A stretch of DNA of 64,000 nucleotides from Diphasiastrum complanatum. Its lineage: Eukaryota > Streptophyta > Lycopodiopsida > Lycopodiales > Lycopodiaceae. Below are positions 1 through 10,105 of the stretch, piece after piece (the first letter of the stretch is position 1; every line of letters starts with the position of its first letter). Both the position numbers and the translations under genes were made by a program. The stretch covers positions 49,804,600-49,868,599 of the forward strand of contig CM055097.1 of NCBI GenBank assembly GCA_029204225.1, in the 5' to 3' direction. The notes below the pieces were generated by a model. It ran no database searches, was not told where the DNA came from, and saw only the letters and a program-made list of their open reading frames with translations.

Positions 1-155
1 AGCAGTGTCTGACTACATTCTGGAGGACTGTAAGAGTGATTTAGCTGGCAGTGTCCAACGACCACATCTGAACTCCATCCGAATCGCATTGAGTCGTGGT
101 TGTTTCGCTTTTGCGACAGTTTCACGACTGCGAAAGATTTTAATTCTTCTCATCA
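1..155 (+). repeat. 3' end of the left LTR of Copia element A
   Basis: This matches 2197-2337 along most of its length with scattered substitutions and small gaps. It ends just before a primer binding site. The LTR is cut by the window edge. Confidence 0.7.
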
Positions 156-156
156 G

Positions 157-168
157 TGGTATCAAAGC
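157..168 (+). other. Primer binding site, initiator tRNA-Met type
   Basis: TGGTATCAAAGC differs by one base from the usual plant Met primer site TGGTATCAGAGC and lies right after the left LTR end. Confidence 0.65.
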
Positions 169-271
169 CTACCTATCTTGTCATAATCTGACATAGCCAA
201 GAAGCTATCAGATCCAGGAGGCCTAGCATTCAGACAAACGACCATCAACGAGGGAACAGACTTCAGAAGCA

Positions 272-990
272 ATGGCTTCAATCAGCAGCATGCAGAGCAA
301 GATCTGCACAATTCTTGATTCTTCAGGATCTAACTTTATAGCCTGGAAAGTTAAGACATCACTCATACTCAAGGGCGAAGGTTTATTCCCCTGGGTGGAT
401 AGAACAGAGGAGATGCCTACAACATCAGTCAATGAGCTACACGAATGGAGGGAGAAAAACGACAAGGCAGTAGCCTTGCTATCATCTTCCATCGAAGAGA
501 GTCTCACACTTGACCTGGCAACACTCTCCAAAGCTAAGGAGATGTGGGATGCATTGCTCACAAGAATTCAAACAAAATCAAGAAGTCAAATCATGATGCT
601 GGAAGATCAGTTGACGAATTTACAGTGGGATGAAGAAGACCTCACTTCTTTCGTGAGAAAGATGAAGAATCTATTTCTATCACTACATAACTCTGGAGCA
701 GAGAACACTGTGTCAGCTGAGAAGCAGCTCACCTACCTGTTGAGAGCCTTACCCAGATCATTCCAGAAAATGAGGACCCTACTCGCGAAAGATCCTACCA
801 TGAACCTCGAAAAGACGATTGTCAAGATTTGAGAGGAAGTCGAGGCCAGAGAACATCTTGATCACAAGGAAGGTTCTGACCAGGCCCTCTACGACAACAG
901 GAAAAAATTCAACAAATAATTTAAGCCTAAGGGGGAGTCGAATCATAGACAGGATCGTGATCAGCAAGCAGAGTCGCATCAAGAGCAATA
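272..990 (+). pseudogene. Copia gag (UBN2-type) of element A, frameshifted
   Basis: The ORF opens with ATG at 272 and codes about 186 residues of a Copia gag. Features typical of the family are the N-terminal FIAWKVK (compare the usual YxxWxxxM), the MWDAL motif in the middle and the helical LTYLLRALP segment near the end. A one-base shift at about 829 creates a TGA inside what would read VKIEEEVEAREHL; the downstream frame carries a basic tail with further stops up to about 985. No zinc knuckle follows. The product would be the capsid-forming protein. The break makes it non-functional as full-length Gag, although a short Gag could still be made. Confidence 0.75.
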
Positions 991-1383
991 GTTCTCTGGG
1001 TCAGCAAGAAGCAGACCATTGTGGCCCAATCATCCTGCGAAGCAGAGTATGTTGCAGCAGCAAAGATGGCCAACGAGATAATTTGGCTAAGGCAGTTACT
1101 AGACAAATTGGGCAAAACAAGGAACGAGTCTCTGGTTTTGCAGATGGATAACACCTCTGCAATACATCTAACAAAAGATCCTATGTTCCATTCGAGAACG
1201 AAGCATATTGCAATCAAGTATCACTTGATCATGGATCTAATTGAAAAGATGATGCTGCAGACCACCTTCACCGGAACGAAAGACATGGTTGCTGACATCT
1301 TCACCAAAGCCCTAGACAAAGGACTTTTTGAGAGACAGAGGAGCAGTCTCGGGATCGTAAAGCTATCATGCTTTGAGAGAGAG
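990..1383 (+). pseudogene. Copia RNase H C-terminal fragment of element A
   Basis: Readable from WVSKKQTIVAQSS, followed by CEAEYVAAA, the DNTSAIHL block, SRTKHIAIKYH, and the terminal ADIFTKAL segment. These are the conserved motifs of the last part of Copia polyproteins (RNase H, which removes RNA from the RNA-DNA hybrid). The fragment is fused to the gag tail at about 985-990, showing one deletion that removed protease, integrase and most of RT. The frame has no upstream ATG, so it could only be translated by fusion. It stays open to 1503, but the part after 1383 has no recognisable homology. Confidence 0.8.
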
Positions 1384-2196
1384 CTAAAAAAACTAAATGT
1401 TTCTAAGTACAAAGCTTTGCTAGCTTTCAGCCCTCTACCTGACGAAGATGTTCGCGAACACAAGTCAAGAGACATGAAGCACGAAAGTTTCACGAACACC
1501 TGACGGGAAGACACGAACACGAAAGATTCGCGAACGAGAATCTTTTGCGGTCCAACACGAGAAAGTCAGACGACGGAAATGAAACCAACGACGCGACATG
1601 AAAAACGTCGCGAAATTTTTTCTGCCCTCACGCTCCAAAGAGTACCAGCAAAGATCATGCAAGTACCCAGGAGTACAGATATCTGATTTGATGGCATGAC
1701 ATCAGCAGATACACTCTAGGTCGTTGCTAATCTGTCACTCTTGAAATTTCTTGATTAGTTGTAGATGCTCAATCACTCTAATCTTAAAGCTACATAGAGC
1801 GACTATATACTGGATGATAGATGAATACATATAAAGTAGTCTGATGCTAGTAAGCAATCAAGACGAAAATACCGAGACGAAGTCCGCCTGCGTGCGAGAC
1901 ATGTTCTGTGATCAGGATCCATAGTGATCCACAAGTGCGCTAGTAAGCGATACATCCATTCGTGAGAGAACTGTATTTCTCTCACGTCAATGCACTGCAT
2001 GGATCTGCATGCTTGAAGAATCGGAAAAAAAAATCAATAGATGACCTTGTAGCCATTGTGCACATGTCAATTTATGATGTATGATCTTGAATGCAAATGT
2101 GTCTGCTGTTATTCGTGTGTCTGATTCTCCCATTCATTTCCATTCTGCACATTGGTCGACTTTGTTGAATGCTGCATTAATTTATAAACATAGATC

Positions 2197-2337
2197 AGCA
2201 GTGCTTGACTACATTCTGGAGGATTGTAGGAGTGATTCAGCTGGCAGAATCTAACGACCATATCCGAACTCCATCCGAATTGCATTGAGTCGTGGTTGCT
2301 TCGCTTTCGCGATTGTGGAAGATTTTAATTCTTCTAT
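2197..2337 (+). repeat. 3' end of the right LTR of Copia element A
   Basis: Second copy of the segment at 1-155, with more CpG-type changes. It is directly followed by an A-run and then the LTR of Copia element B. Confidence 0.65.
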
Positions 2338-2349
2338 AAAAAAAAGGTT

Positions 2350-2514
2350 GATATATTTGGAGCCCTATCTTGACTTTTGGGGGTGCCCTACATTTAGTAA
2401 GTGAGTAACCTTAGGGTTTGGTGGCATTTGGCCACATCCAGGTAGAGTACTTAGATGCTCATTGTATTCCATTTTGATAGTTTGGCTAACATTGCTCTCC
2501 ATTGCTCTTGTTGA

Positions 2515-2604
<90 letters not shown>

Positions 2605-2689
2605 TTGGGTGCCCAGCCTCTTCTTTCTTGTTTCTTGTGAAGATTGATTAATAACTAGATCTTGGTGACTTGACACTTGCTTTCCTACA
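2350..2689 (+). repeat. 5' LTR of Copia element B
   Basis: The right border is fixed by the primer site: the LTR ends ...CTACA at 2689. The left border near 2350 (first TGATAT) is an estimate because no second copy is available. A long (TC)n tract lies inside it. Confidence 0.6.
2519..2600 (+). repeat. (TC)41 microsatellite
   Basis: An uninterrupted TC dinucleotide run inside the LTR of element B. Its Ser-Leu translation is an artefact. Confidence 0.98.
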
Positions 2690-2701
2690 TGGTATCAGAG
2701 C
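2690..2701 (+). other. Primer binding site, initiator tRNA-Met
   Basis: Exact TGGTATCAGAGC immediately after the LTR end. Confidence 0.85.
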
Positions 2702-3450
2702 TACCAGATCTGCAGCAAGCTTGTATGTTGGCGCCCTACTAGAAGAGGAGCTTCCCTATTTTTTGTTGTGAAATTTCAGCATCCTGTTGATCTTTCCAAG
2801 TGCATTTTGGATCATCCTTTGTCTCTCTTTTCAGGTTGAAGGAGGGCACCCAACAGAGATCTTGGAGGAGTAATTTGTGGCACCCAAAAATCAAAATCTC
2901 AAGTCTGATTTTTATGCAACTAGTTTTCAGCATATTTTGTTTGGAGGACGACACCCAAAAATCTGCTACTGATTTTGGGTTGTGGTGTCTCCTTATCTTG
3001 CTGTTTTTGTTTTCAGGTTTGCATTTGTATAGGAGGGTGCCCAAAATTTAGCAAACCCTATTCAGGGTTAGGTCAACTTGTGGCTGGAAATTTGCAGATT
3101 CTTAGCAAGCAATAGGGCGCTTTCAACAGCCCTATTGGAGTGTGTGTTGATTACACTATTTGGCTTCTTAATTGGGTTCTGATGTAGGCTTCAATCAAAG
3201 CTAACCTAATTTTCAAGAAGCTGGTTTTTTTGTGCAGAAAGACAACCATCTTTCCATTATTTTTTGGACACTTTGGTTGAAGATTGAAAGACATCTCGTG
3301 CTCCAACTTTTAACTCTTTGTTTGCTGCAAATTTTTTGACTAGATTTGGTTGTGGAAAGACTCTCTTTCCTATCTACTACAAGCTGAAATTCTGTTGGAG
3401 GTAATGGCTATCAGAAGCTATCGGTTCTTTGTTTAGGGAAGATCGGTTGG

Positions 3451-4850
3451 ATGCACAAACTACTCCTTGTGGAGTTACATGATGAAGAATTTTCTCATAG
3501 CAAAAGGGTTGTGGATTTGGTCAATGGTGATGAGGAAAGGCCTCCGTCTTTGGCACCTCCTACACCTCGTGGATCATCATCATCAACATCATCTTCTCCA
3601 TCTTCGGAAGAACAAAAGAAGTGGGATAGAAGGGATGCACAAGCACATTCTATGGTTGCTCTTGTTGTGAAAAGATCTATCTTACCTCATATTAGGTCTT
3701 GTAAGACATCTAAAAGTGCGTGGGATACACTTTATACTATGTATAGAGTCAAAAATCCAACAAGAGTGGTGTATCTCAGAAATTAACCAATCACTTGATG
3801 AAGATCAAGGATCTTTGTGAGGAGCTTCTCAATATTGATGAGATAATTGAGGATACTCAATTTGTTTCCATTACTCTCAACTAATTACCTTCATCTTATC
3901 TCCCATTTGTTTCATCTTTGAGTATCTCTCTTAGGGGGCAACAACTCTCCTTTGATGAACCTGTTGGGCTGCTTCTTCAAGAGGAGCAAATGAGGCAAAA
4001 TTTTGTGGGTGACACTCAACAAGATCAAGCTTTCTTCACGAAAGACAAGGGCAAAGACAAGTCAAAAGGAAAGGAGAAGCCTCCTTCCAAGGATGAGCAA
4101 AAGCCCATTGGAGGTCAAAATGTCAACACTCAAAAGAAGAAAGGGAAGTGCCATTATTGCAAAAGGTATGGGCACTTCATCAAGGATTGTAAGAAGAAGC
4201 TTGCGAAAGAGGAGAGTAAAGGAATTGATACTAGTGCTTCACTTGCTACTTTGGAGCAAGAGCTTGAAAGTAGTGGTGATCTCTTCAACCAAGACTATGC
4301 TTTTGTGTCTAATATTGCTTCTACTAGTACTTATACATCTATGAGGAATTCAGGTTCTGTTTTGCAAGTGGCTGATTTTCAGCCCATTGAATGGGTGACT
4401 GATAGTGGTGCTACTTGTCATATGACTTCTTGCAAAGAAACATTTACTAAATTAGTGAAAGTGCAAAATGGAAGCAAGGTACAATGTGCGAATAATGCAT
4501 CTCATTCTATTCATGGAATTGGAATTGTAGCCATCATTCTGCCTAATGGTGAAGAAAAGTACATTAAGAATGTGCTTTATGTTCCGAAAATCAAGAAGAA
4601 TCTTCTTTCGGTTTCAACTATGTTGAAGCAAGGACTAGTTGTTGAGTTCAAACAAGATAAGTGTCTTGTCAAGGATCCTAAAAGATCTCTCTTGATTATT
4701 GTTTCGGAACAATGCATGCTGGCTTATTCATTATGGATACCTATGAGCGACAAATTCCTTCTATATGTCTTGTTGCTTATACATGACAATCATTGGAGTT
4801 GGCTGAATTGTGGCATGCAAGGTTTGGACATCTCAACTTTGCAAGTTTGA
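3451..4850 (+). pseudogene. Copia gag and protease region of element B
   Basis: The first part (3451-3786) has the gag segment with KSAWDTLYTMY, then a frameshift and stop. Reading resumes at 3918 with SLRGQQLSFDEPVGLLLQEE, the end of gag. A zinc knuckle CX2CX4HX4C (C-HY-C-KRYG-H-FIKD-C) lies at 4149-4190. The aspartic protease active site DSGA is at 4401-4412, in WVTDSGATCHMT, followed by the LYVPKIKKNLLSVS block. These domains package RNA and cut the polyprotein. The protease active site is intact but the polyprotein frame is not. Confidence 0.85.
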
Positions 4851-5760
4851 AGAAGCTGAAGACATTTAATATGGTAGAAGAAATTCCTACTATTGAGTAG
4901 CCGAAAGGGCATGTATGTGAGGGGTGCATACATGGAAAGTTTCAAAGGAAACCTTTTCCAATTGATGAAACTATAAGGGTTCTAGATAGATTTGATTTGG
5001 TTCATAGTGATGTTTGTGGTCCAATGAGGACCAAATCCATTGGAAAGTGCATCTATTTTGTGACTTTTATTGATGAATTTTCCCGTTTTACATGGATCTA
5101 TCCTATGAAGGCTAAATCAGAAGATTTTCAACATTTCAAAGATTTTCTGGCAATGGTGGAAAATCAGTTTGGGCATTCTTTGAAGACCCTATGCACTGAT
5201 CGAGGAGGGGAATACATCAAGAGTACATTCGATGTATTTCTTTGAGAGAAGAGAATACTACATCAAATGACAACTCCCTATACGCCTCAACAAAATGGTG
5301 TTGCCAAGCGAAAGAATCTCACACTTATGGAGATGGCCCGTTGCATGCTCAAAGCAAAGGGGCTGCCTCACAAGTTTTGGACTGAAGCGGTTATAACGGC
5401 AGCATACATAAGCAATCGTTGTCCTACTAAAGCATTGAAAGTATTAACTCCTTATGAAGTTTGGTATGGGAAGAAGCCTTCAATCTCTCACTTTTTCATT
5501 TTTGGTTGTACAGCTTATGCTTTTGTTCCGGATAAACTTCGTACAAAGCTTGAGGATAAAGGAGTTAAATGCATTTTTGTTGGCTATAGTAGTGAAAGCA
5601 AAGGCTATAGGCTGTTCAATTTGAGCACTAACAAGATTATTGTTAGTCGTGATGTGTATTTTGATGAAAATAATTCATTAGATGTGGCCCCAACTCAAAT
5701 CTTGAAGGGGGACAACCCACATAGTGTAAATGTTGAAGTTTTTCCAGATTTGGTACCATT
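4805..5760 (+). pseudogene. Copia integrase of element B, catalytic Glu replaced
   Basis: Integrase joins cDNA ends to the host chromosome. The HHCC zinc-binding part is visible (WHARFGHLN, then CEGCIHGK) with a stop between. The catalytic core has the first Asp at 5009-5011 (HSDVCGP) and the second at 5198-5200 (TDRGGEY). A stop and frame change follow at about 5243. The position of the third catalytic residue, normally Glu in NGVAERKN, reads NGVAKRKN; the Lys codon is at 5306-5308. The C-terminal GKKPSISHFFIFGCTAYAFVP block is present in part. The enzyme would be dead even without the frame breaks. Confidence 0.85.
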
Positions 5761-6149
5761 TTCTATTGCTGGAGATAAGGGGCAACAATCAACCAGTTTC
5801 GACTTGCCCAACACCTCATCAAGTTTAGAGCCTAATGTTCATCAAGAACCGCCCTGTTGTTGCTCAAAATCAGCTGTAGGAACTGTTGGACAACAACGAC
5901 CAATTTTGGAAGATCTTGGACAGCCAAGTGCGGTGTCGGAGGACCTTGGACAGCAAATTGTAAGAAGAGACATGGCTGTTGGACAGCCCAAAACAGTCCC
6001 ACGGTGGCTGTTGTCGACTTTGCGGGACAACAAAGTAAGCTCATTTTATGATGGAAAGACACGTGCCTCTACAAAATCAGTGGACTACGGAGATTTTTCA
6101 GATTTTGCTCCTACATCTCATGGAGATATTGCGGAAGAACCTGATTTTT

Positions 6150-6870
6150 ATGAGCAGGCCAAGGGAGTAAAATGTTGGGAGGATGCGATGCAAGATGAGT
6201 ATGACTCACTTATGAAGAACCAGATTTGGGTTCTTGTTGATCTTCCTGATGGGAAGAAGACAATTGGTTTTAAATGGGTATACAAAATCAGGTACAAGGC
6301 AGATGGTACCATTGAAAGGTACAAGGCAAGGCTCGTTGCCAAAGGCTATGCTCAACAAAAGGGGATTGAGTATGAGGAGACTTTTTCTCCTACTATTCGG
6401 ATGACTACCGTGAGGGTAGTAGTCTCTTTGGCTGCCCATTCTGGTTGGTGTTTGCAGCAACTTGACATATGGTGATCTCAATGAGGAAGTGTACCTTCAA
6501 CAACCTGCTGGTTTTTTGGTTGAAGGCCAGGAAGATAAAGTTTGTCTTCTCAAGAAGGCACTTTATGGACTGAAGCAAGCTCCAAGAATGTTGTATCAAA
6601 AGATACATGCCTACTTTTGTGATCGAGGGTTTACTAATAGTGCTAGCGAATCTACTCTTTATGTCAAGCATACTTCAGATTATATCATCATTATTTTGCT
6701 TTATGTTGATGATATTATTATTACGAAAAGTAATGAGTAGCAGATTGATGCCGTAATACTTGATCTTGGTATGATTTTTGAGACCTTAGATTTAGGCCTA
6801 TTGCATTTTTATCTTGGTCTTGAATCTGTGCAAGAAGGGGCTGGAATTTTCATCTCTCAAGAATGCTACA
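6150..6870 (+). pseudogene. Copia reverse transcriptase (RVT_2) of element B
   Basis: Reverse transcriptase copies the element RNA into DNA. The thumb-side motifs KWVYKIRYKADGTIERYKAR, GYAQQKGIEYEETFSP and QQLD are followed at about 6468 by a small deletion that removes the usual (I/V)KTAFL part and shifts the frame. GDLNEEVYLQQP, ALYGLKQAP and the catalytic YVDD box at 6702-6713 follow. A stop at 6738 and a frame change come next. At about 6879 the text jumps from IGQI to IYLCDSRPDISY, so roughly 50 residues of the connection are deleted. Confidence 0.85.
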
Positions 6871-6889
6871 TTGGGCAGATTTGTCTCAT

Positions 6890-7375
6890 TTACCTATGTG
6901 ATTCAAGACCGGACATTTCTTATAGTGTGTCACTCATGAGTCAATTCATGCATGCCCCGATGACATCACATTGGAAAGCATTGAAGAGGATCTTTGGTAT
7001 CTTCAAGGAACAAGAAGTCATGGACTGGTTTTTCTTGCTTGTGATGATGCATGTTTGGTTGGTGACTTGGATTGGAGTAGAGATCAAGACACTAGACGCT
7101 CTACAAGTGGACATTGCCTTTTCTATGAAAATTCTGCAATTTCGTGGTCAAGTAAAAAGTAGCCCACTGTTGCTACTTCTTTTAGTGAGGCGGAATATAG
7201 AGTGGCATTTTCAGTCACAACGGAGTGTTTATGGCTGAGAAGACTACTTGTTGACATGAAGTTTGGCGAGCCCTCAGCCACTCTTATCTTGAGTGATAGT
7301 CAAAGTGCTATTGCTATTGCACGGAATCCTGTTTTTCATGCAAGGAAGAAGCACATTGAGATCCATTAGATTCGT
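6890..7375 (+). pseudogene. Copia RNase H of element B, truncated
   Basis: DSRPDISYSVSLMSQFM, then in other frames LDWSRDQDTRRSTSGHCLF, SEAEYRVAF, and LSDSQSAIAIARNPVFHARKKHIEIH. The text needs three frames and ends at a stop at 7368. The last part of the domain and everything 3' of it are missing. Confidence 0.8.
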
Positions 7376-7559
7376 TTGTCTAAATGATACTTGACTCCAA
7401 AAAAGTGGGTATAAGATGCCAAAAACATTAGTGCTCTGTTAACAAGGTGGCCGATTTCAAATTTAATCGAACAATTGTGCTAAAGGAAGGCTAGCAACTC
7501 GGTGAGCCTTAAAAAATGAAGAGAATTTGAACGGGTAGAGTTGTTGATTGCCACAAAAA

Positions 7560-7740
7560 AGGTGCACGCTCAAACCCCAACCCCACTGTGTAATGACATC
7601 TAAGGACCTTAGCTCCATAGATGCTGCTTGGTTTTCAAGCGGAGGCTCGAACTTGGGACCAAAGGAACTATGAACTTGAACCCGAGACCAAAGAAACTTT
7701 GGATGTCAAGCTAACCAAGTGAGCCAACCCCATTGGGTAT
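7560..7740 (-). mobile_element. tRNA-derived SINE-like segment
   Basis: On the minus strand an A-box-like TGGCTCACTTGG (7715-7726) is followed by a B-box-like GGGTTCAAGTTC (7672-7683). The spacing between box starts is 43 bases, as in a tRNA gene. A second B-box-like GTTCGAGCC lies 3' of it. No cloverleaf can be drawn with confidence, so this is a SINE head or a tRNA-related relic and not a functional tRNA gene. Parts of the segment (7616-7652) recur at 7749-7784. SINE borders were not found. Confidence 0.4.
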
Positions 7741-8097
7741 CATTATCCATAAATGCATCTTGGTTTCCAAGGGGGCTTGAAAAATGGCATTGCCACGCTG
7801 TATATAAGTTATAACAAGCTAGCAACCACTAGTTGCTTAATCGTGTATAAAAAAAAATGAAAGGATTTACACTTTCCATAGATCAAAAATTATTAAGAAC
7901 TTGATGGGATGGGCCATGGTGACAAATGAGCAGAAAATTGTTAAAAAAGAAAGAGCACGTCACCGGTAGGCACGGCACGTATCGTCCGATGAGACCAAGT
8001 CTCGCACAAAGGGCCAGAGGGGCCCCCCCAATATCCACGGGACATTTCACTCTCATGTCTTTGCTCATTGTTCTCTCTTCTTTGTTCTTTAGTGGAG

Positions 8098-8187
8098 ATG
8101 GCGAAGGCGATGGCGAGAGCGAGGGCAAGGGCGATGGCGATGGCGATATATATCGTGCAGGTGTTGGGAAACAGTCTCCAAGCCTAG
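8098..8187 (+). CDS. Possible upstream short ORF of the F-box gene (29 codons)
   Basis: ATG at 8098 sits in a fair context (A at -3 is absent; GAG ATG GCG) and opens 29 codons ending in TAG. The first 17 codons are almost only Met, Ala, Arg and Lys, caused by a GGCGAN-type imprecise repeat. It lies about 500 bases before the F-box start. If it is in the transcript leader it would act as an upstream ORF; alternatively the repeat is simply GC-rich promoter-proximal sequence. Transcript extent is unknown. Confidence 0.25.
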   Translation: MAKAMARARARAMAMAIYIVQVLGNSLQA

Positions 8188-8599
8188 CAAAGTCTTGTAT
8201 ATTGTAGTTATTCTTTCTTGTACTTTGCTGGGGTAGGCGGTCTCGATGTTACTCCTTAATCGCGCCAGCAGGCAGAATAGGAGCTCCTGGTCAGGCTGGC
8301 TGGCCTGCTGGCTTCTGACAAAGCATCTTCACCTTTTCTGTGAGATGGCTGTTCTCTCTTTTCGCTCAAAGGATAGTTTCTTGGATCTTGTAATCATAAT
8401 TTGCAGCAACTTTTGGCTGTGGTTCATGCAATTGCAAAAGCATGCCCTTTCTTTCGTGTGAGTTCCGCAAATATGCTGGTTTCCTGAGCAAGGGCTTTTG
8501 TTTGGCTCAATCATTGCAGGTCTTTGTTCTTAACTTGCAAGCTTTTCTATGGAGCTAGGATAACCAGAACCTTTGAGAGCGCTTTTGCAGAGGCTGGCA

Positions 8600-10105
8600 A
8601 TGGGGCAGACCAACTCTACACAAACCCGAATTGAGCAGAGGGAAGGATCGGCAAAGTTGGAAGAGAAAGAGTATGGAAATGGATGTGAGGATCTGCTTAT
8701 GAAGCTGCCAGATGAGTGTCTGGGGTTAATCTTCAGTAGGTTGAATGCTCCAGATCGCAATCGATGCTCGCTGGTGTGCAAGAGGTGGCTTGGCGTGGAG
8801 GCACAGGGGCGGCGTCTCTTGTCACTGTTGGCGCAATCAGATCTGGCACCTTTGTTGCCCAGCTTGCTCTGCCGCTTTGAGAATGTTACCAGGCTTGCCC
8901 TGAAATGCCCTCGCAGAACACCTGGCATTGACGACAATGCCCTAGTTCTTGTCGGTGGGCTATGCCCACAACTGAGAAGGCTCAAATTAAAGGGTTGCAG
9001 GCAATTATCTGATGATGGGCTGGTGGACTTTGCAAAGATTTGCGGTCCGTTGAAGAAATTTTCGTGTGGATCTTGTGCATTTGGAGTCCGCGGCCTGAAT
9101 GGCATTCTTCGGCACTGTGCATTTTTGGAAGATGTCTCCTTGAAAAGACTGAGGGGCTTAGTTGACGATCCAAAGGAATTTGTTGGCCCAGGAACAAACA
9201 AGATAAAGCGTATTTGTTTAAAGGAACTTTGCAATGCTCACTTGCTAAGCCCTCTAATTGCAGGCTCAAAGCATCTTAAAACCCTCATTCTTTGCAGGGT
9301 TTTTGGAAATTGGGACCGGCTTCTAGAGATTATAACTGAGCATTTGAAAGAGCTAGTGGAGCTCCATCTGGAGAAGCTACAGGTGAGTGATAGGGGTCTG
9401 CTAGCAGTAGCGCAGTGCAGAAGCTTGCAGGTTCTGTATCTAATCAAAGCTCCAGAATGTGGGAATTGGGGACTGACTGTTCTTGCTATGGGATGCAAAC
9501 GCTTGCGGAAACTTCACATAGATGGGTGCCTTTCAGGCCGAATTGGAGACGAGGGATTAATCTCCCTTGCAGAGAAATGCTCGGAACTGCAAGAATTGGT
9601 GCTCATGGGCGTGAATACGACCAGCGAAAGCTTGGTTGTTGTGGGTGCAAATTGCTCTCAGCTTGAAAGGCTTGCTCTTTGCAACAGTGAGACTTTTGGA
9701 GACAATGAGCTTGCGTGCGTCGCTCACAAGTGTAACGCCCTTAGAAACCTTTGCATCAAAGGCTGCCCTATCTCAGACAAAGGTTTGGAGGCATTAACAG
9801 GTTGCTGCCCTAATCTGTCGAAGGTGAAAATAAAGAAGTGCAAGGGTGTCTCCGCAACAGGAGCTACCACTCTTCAGATGAGCCGGGGAGGACTCTTAGT
9901 TTCACTTGATACTGAGATTTTGGTTACTCCAAAGGAGATACCGCCTATCAGAACAAGCCAAGAAGGCAGTGGTATGCAAAGTATGCATGCAGCAACTCCT
10001 TCCAGCAGGTCTGCACTTGCAAAGGCCAAGCTTGCATTGGCTGCAGGTGGCAGTTTTGTGGCTGGAACTCTTTTGAGAAGGACATCATCAAGTAGTGGAT
10101 CTTAA
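8600..10105 (+). CDS. F-box / leucine-rich repeat protein, SKIP2/VFB type
   Basis: This is an intact single-exon gene of 501 codons. The start is ATG at 8600 (G at -3 and +4); the frame is open further upstream but has no ATG there. The protein begins MGQTNS, like the MGQ start of Arabidopsis SKIP2 and VFB proteins. An F-box lies at about residues 31-75 (LPDECLGLIFSRLN, RNRCSLVCKRWL). About twelve cysteine-containing leucine-rich repeats follow (residues 95-430), with family blocks such as LKLKGCRQLSDDGL, FSCGSCAFG, LCRVFGNWD, KRLRKLHIDG, LQELVLMGVN, LCIKGCPISDKGLE and VKIKKCKGVS. The tail is Ser/Thr/Ala-rich. Family members bridge SKP1/ASK and a substrate in SCF ubiquitin ligases; in Arabidopsis VFB proteins affect lateral root growth and auxin responses. 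No frame break is seen although the neighbours are decayed retroelements. Confidence 0.95.
   Translation: MGQTNSTQTRIEQREGSAKLEEKEYGNGCEDLLMKLPDECLGLIFSRLNAPDRNRCSLVCKRWLGVEAQGRRLLSLLAQSDLAPLLPSLLCRFENVTRLALKCPRRTPGIDDNALVLVGGLCPQLRRLKLKGCRQLSDDGLVDFAKICGPLKKFSCGSCAFGVRGLNGILRHCAFLEDVSLKRLRGLVDDPKEFVGPGTNKIKRICLKELCNAHLLSPLIAGSKHLKTLILCRVFGNWDRLLEIITEHLKELVELHLEKLQVSDRGLLAVAQCRSLQVLYLIKAPECGNWGLTVLAMGCKRLRKLHIDGCLSGRIGDEGLISLAEKCSELQELVLMGVNTTSESLVVVGANCSQLERLALCNSETFGDNELACVAHKCNALRNLCIKGCPISDKGLEALTGCCPNLSKVKIKKCKGVSATGATTLQMSRGGLLVSLDTEILVTPKEIPPIRTSQEGSGMQSMHAATPSSRSALAKAKLALAAGGSFVAGTLLRRTSSSSGS

Larger units (their letters stand above)
1..2337 (+). mobile_element. Copia-type LTR retrotransposon A, internally deleted
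   Basis: The outer parts are two copies of one LTR end (1-155 and 2197-2337). Between them lie a tRNA-Met primer site, a gag region and the end of an RNase H domain. The zinc knuckle, protease, integrase and most of the reverse transcriptase are missing, so this is a deletion derivative that could only move with help. The rest of the left LTR lies outside the window. The stretch 1505-2196 has no recognisable coding and should contain the 3' untranslated region and the start of the right LTR; I could not place that LTR start. Confidence 0.75.
2350..7375 (+). mobile_element. Copia LTR retrotransposon B, degenerate, 3' end missing
   Basis: This element has a 5' LTR, a Met primer site, gag, protease, integrase, reverse transcriptase and part of RNase H, all in normal Copia order. 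It is broken by frameshifts and stops at several points. Homology ends inside RNase H at about 7375, and no second LTR is seen, so the 3' end was lost by deletion or by another insertion. Confidence 0.85.

Noticed and set aside
7490-7826. GCTAGCAAC at 7490-7498 and 7818-7826 as target duplication of the SINE-like segment
   Set aside because: The tRNA-like head lies about 90 bases inside the right copy, so the repeat does not mark the SINE border.
8530-9498. Minus-strand ORFs of up to 234 codons over the F-box gene
   Set aside because: Antisense shadows of the strongly coding plus strand, without homology.
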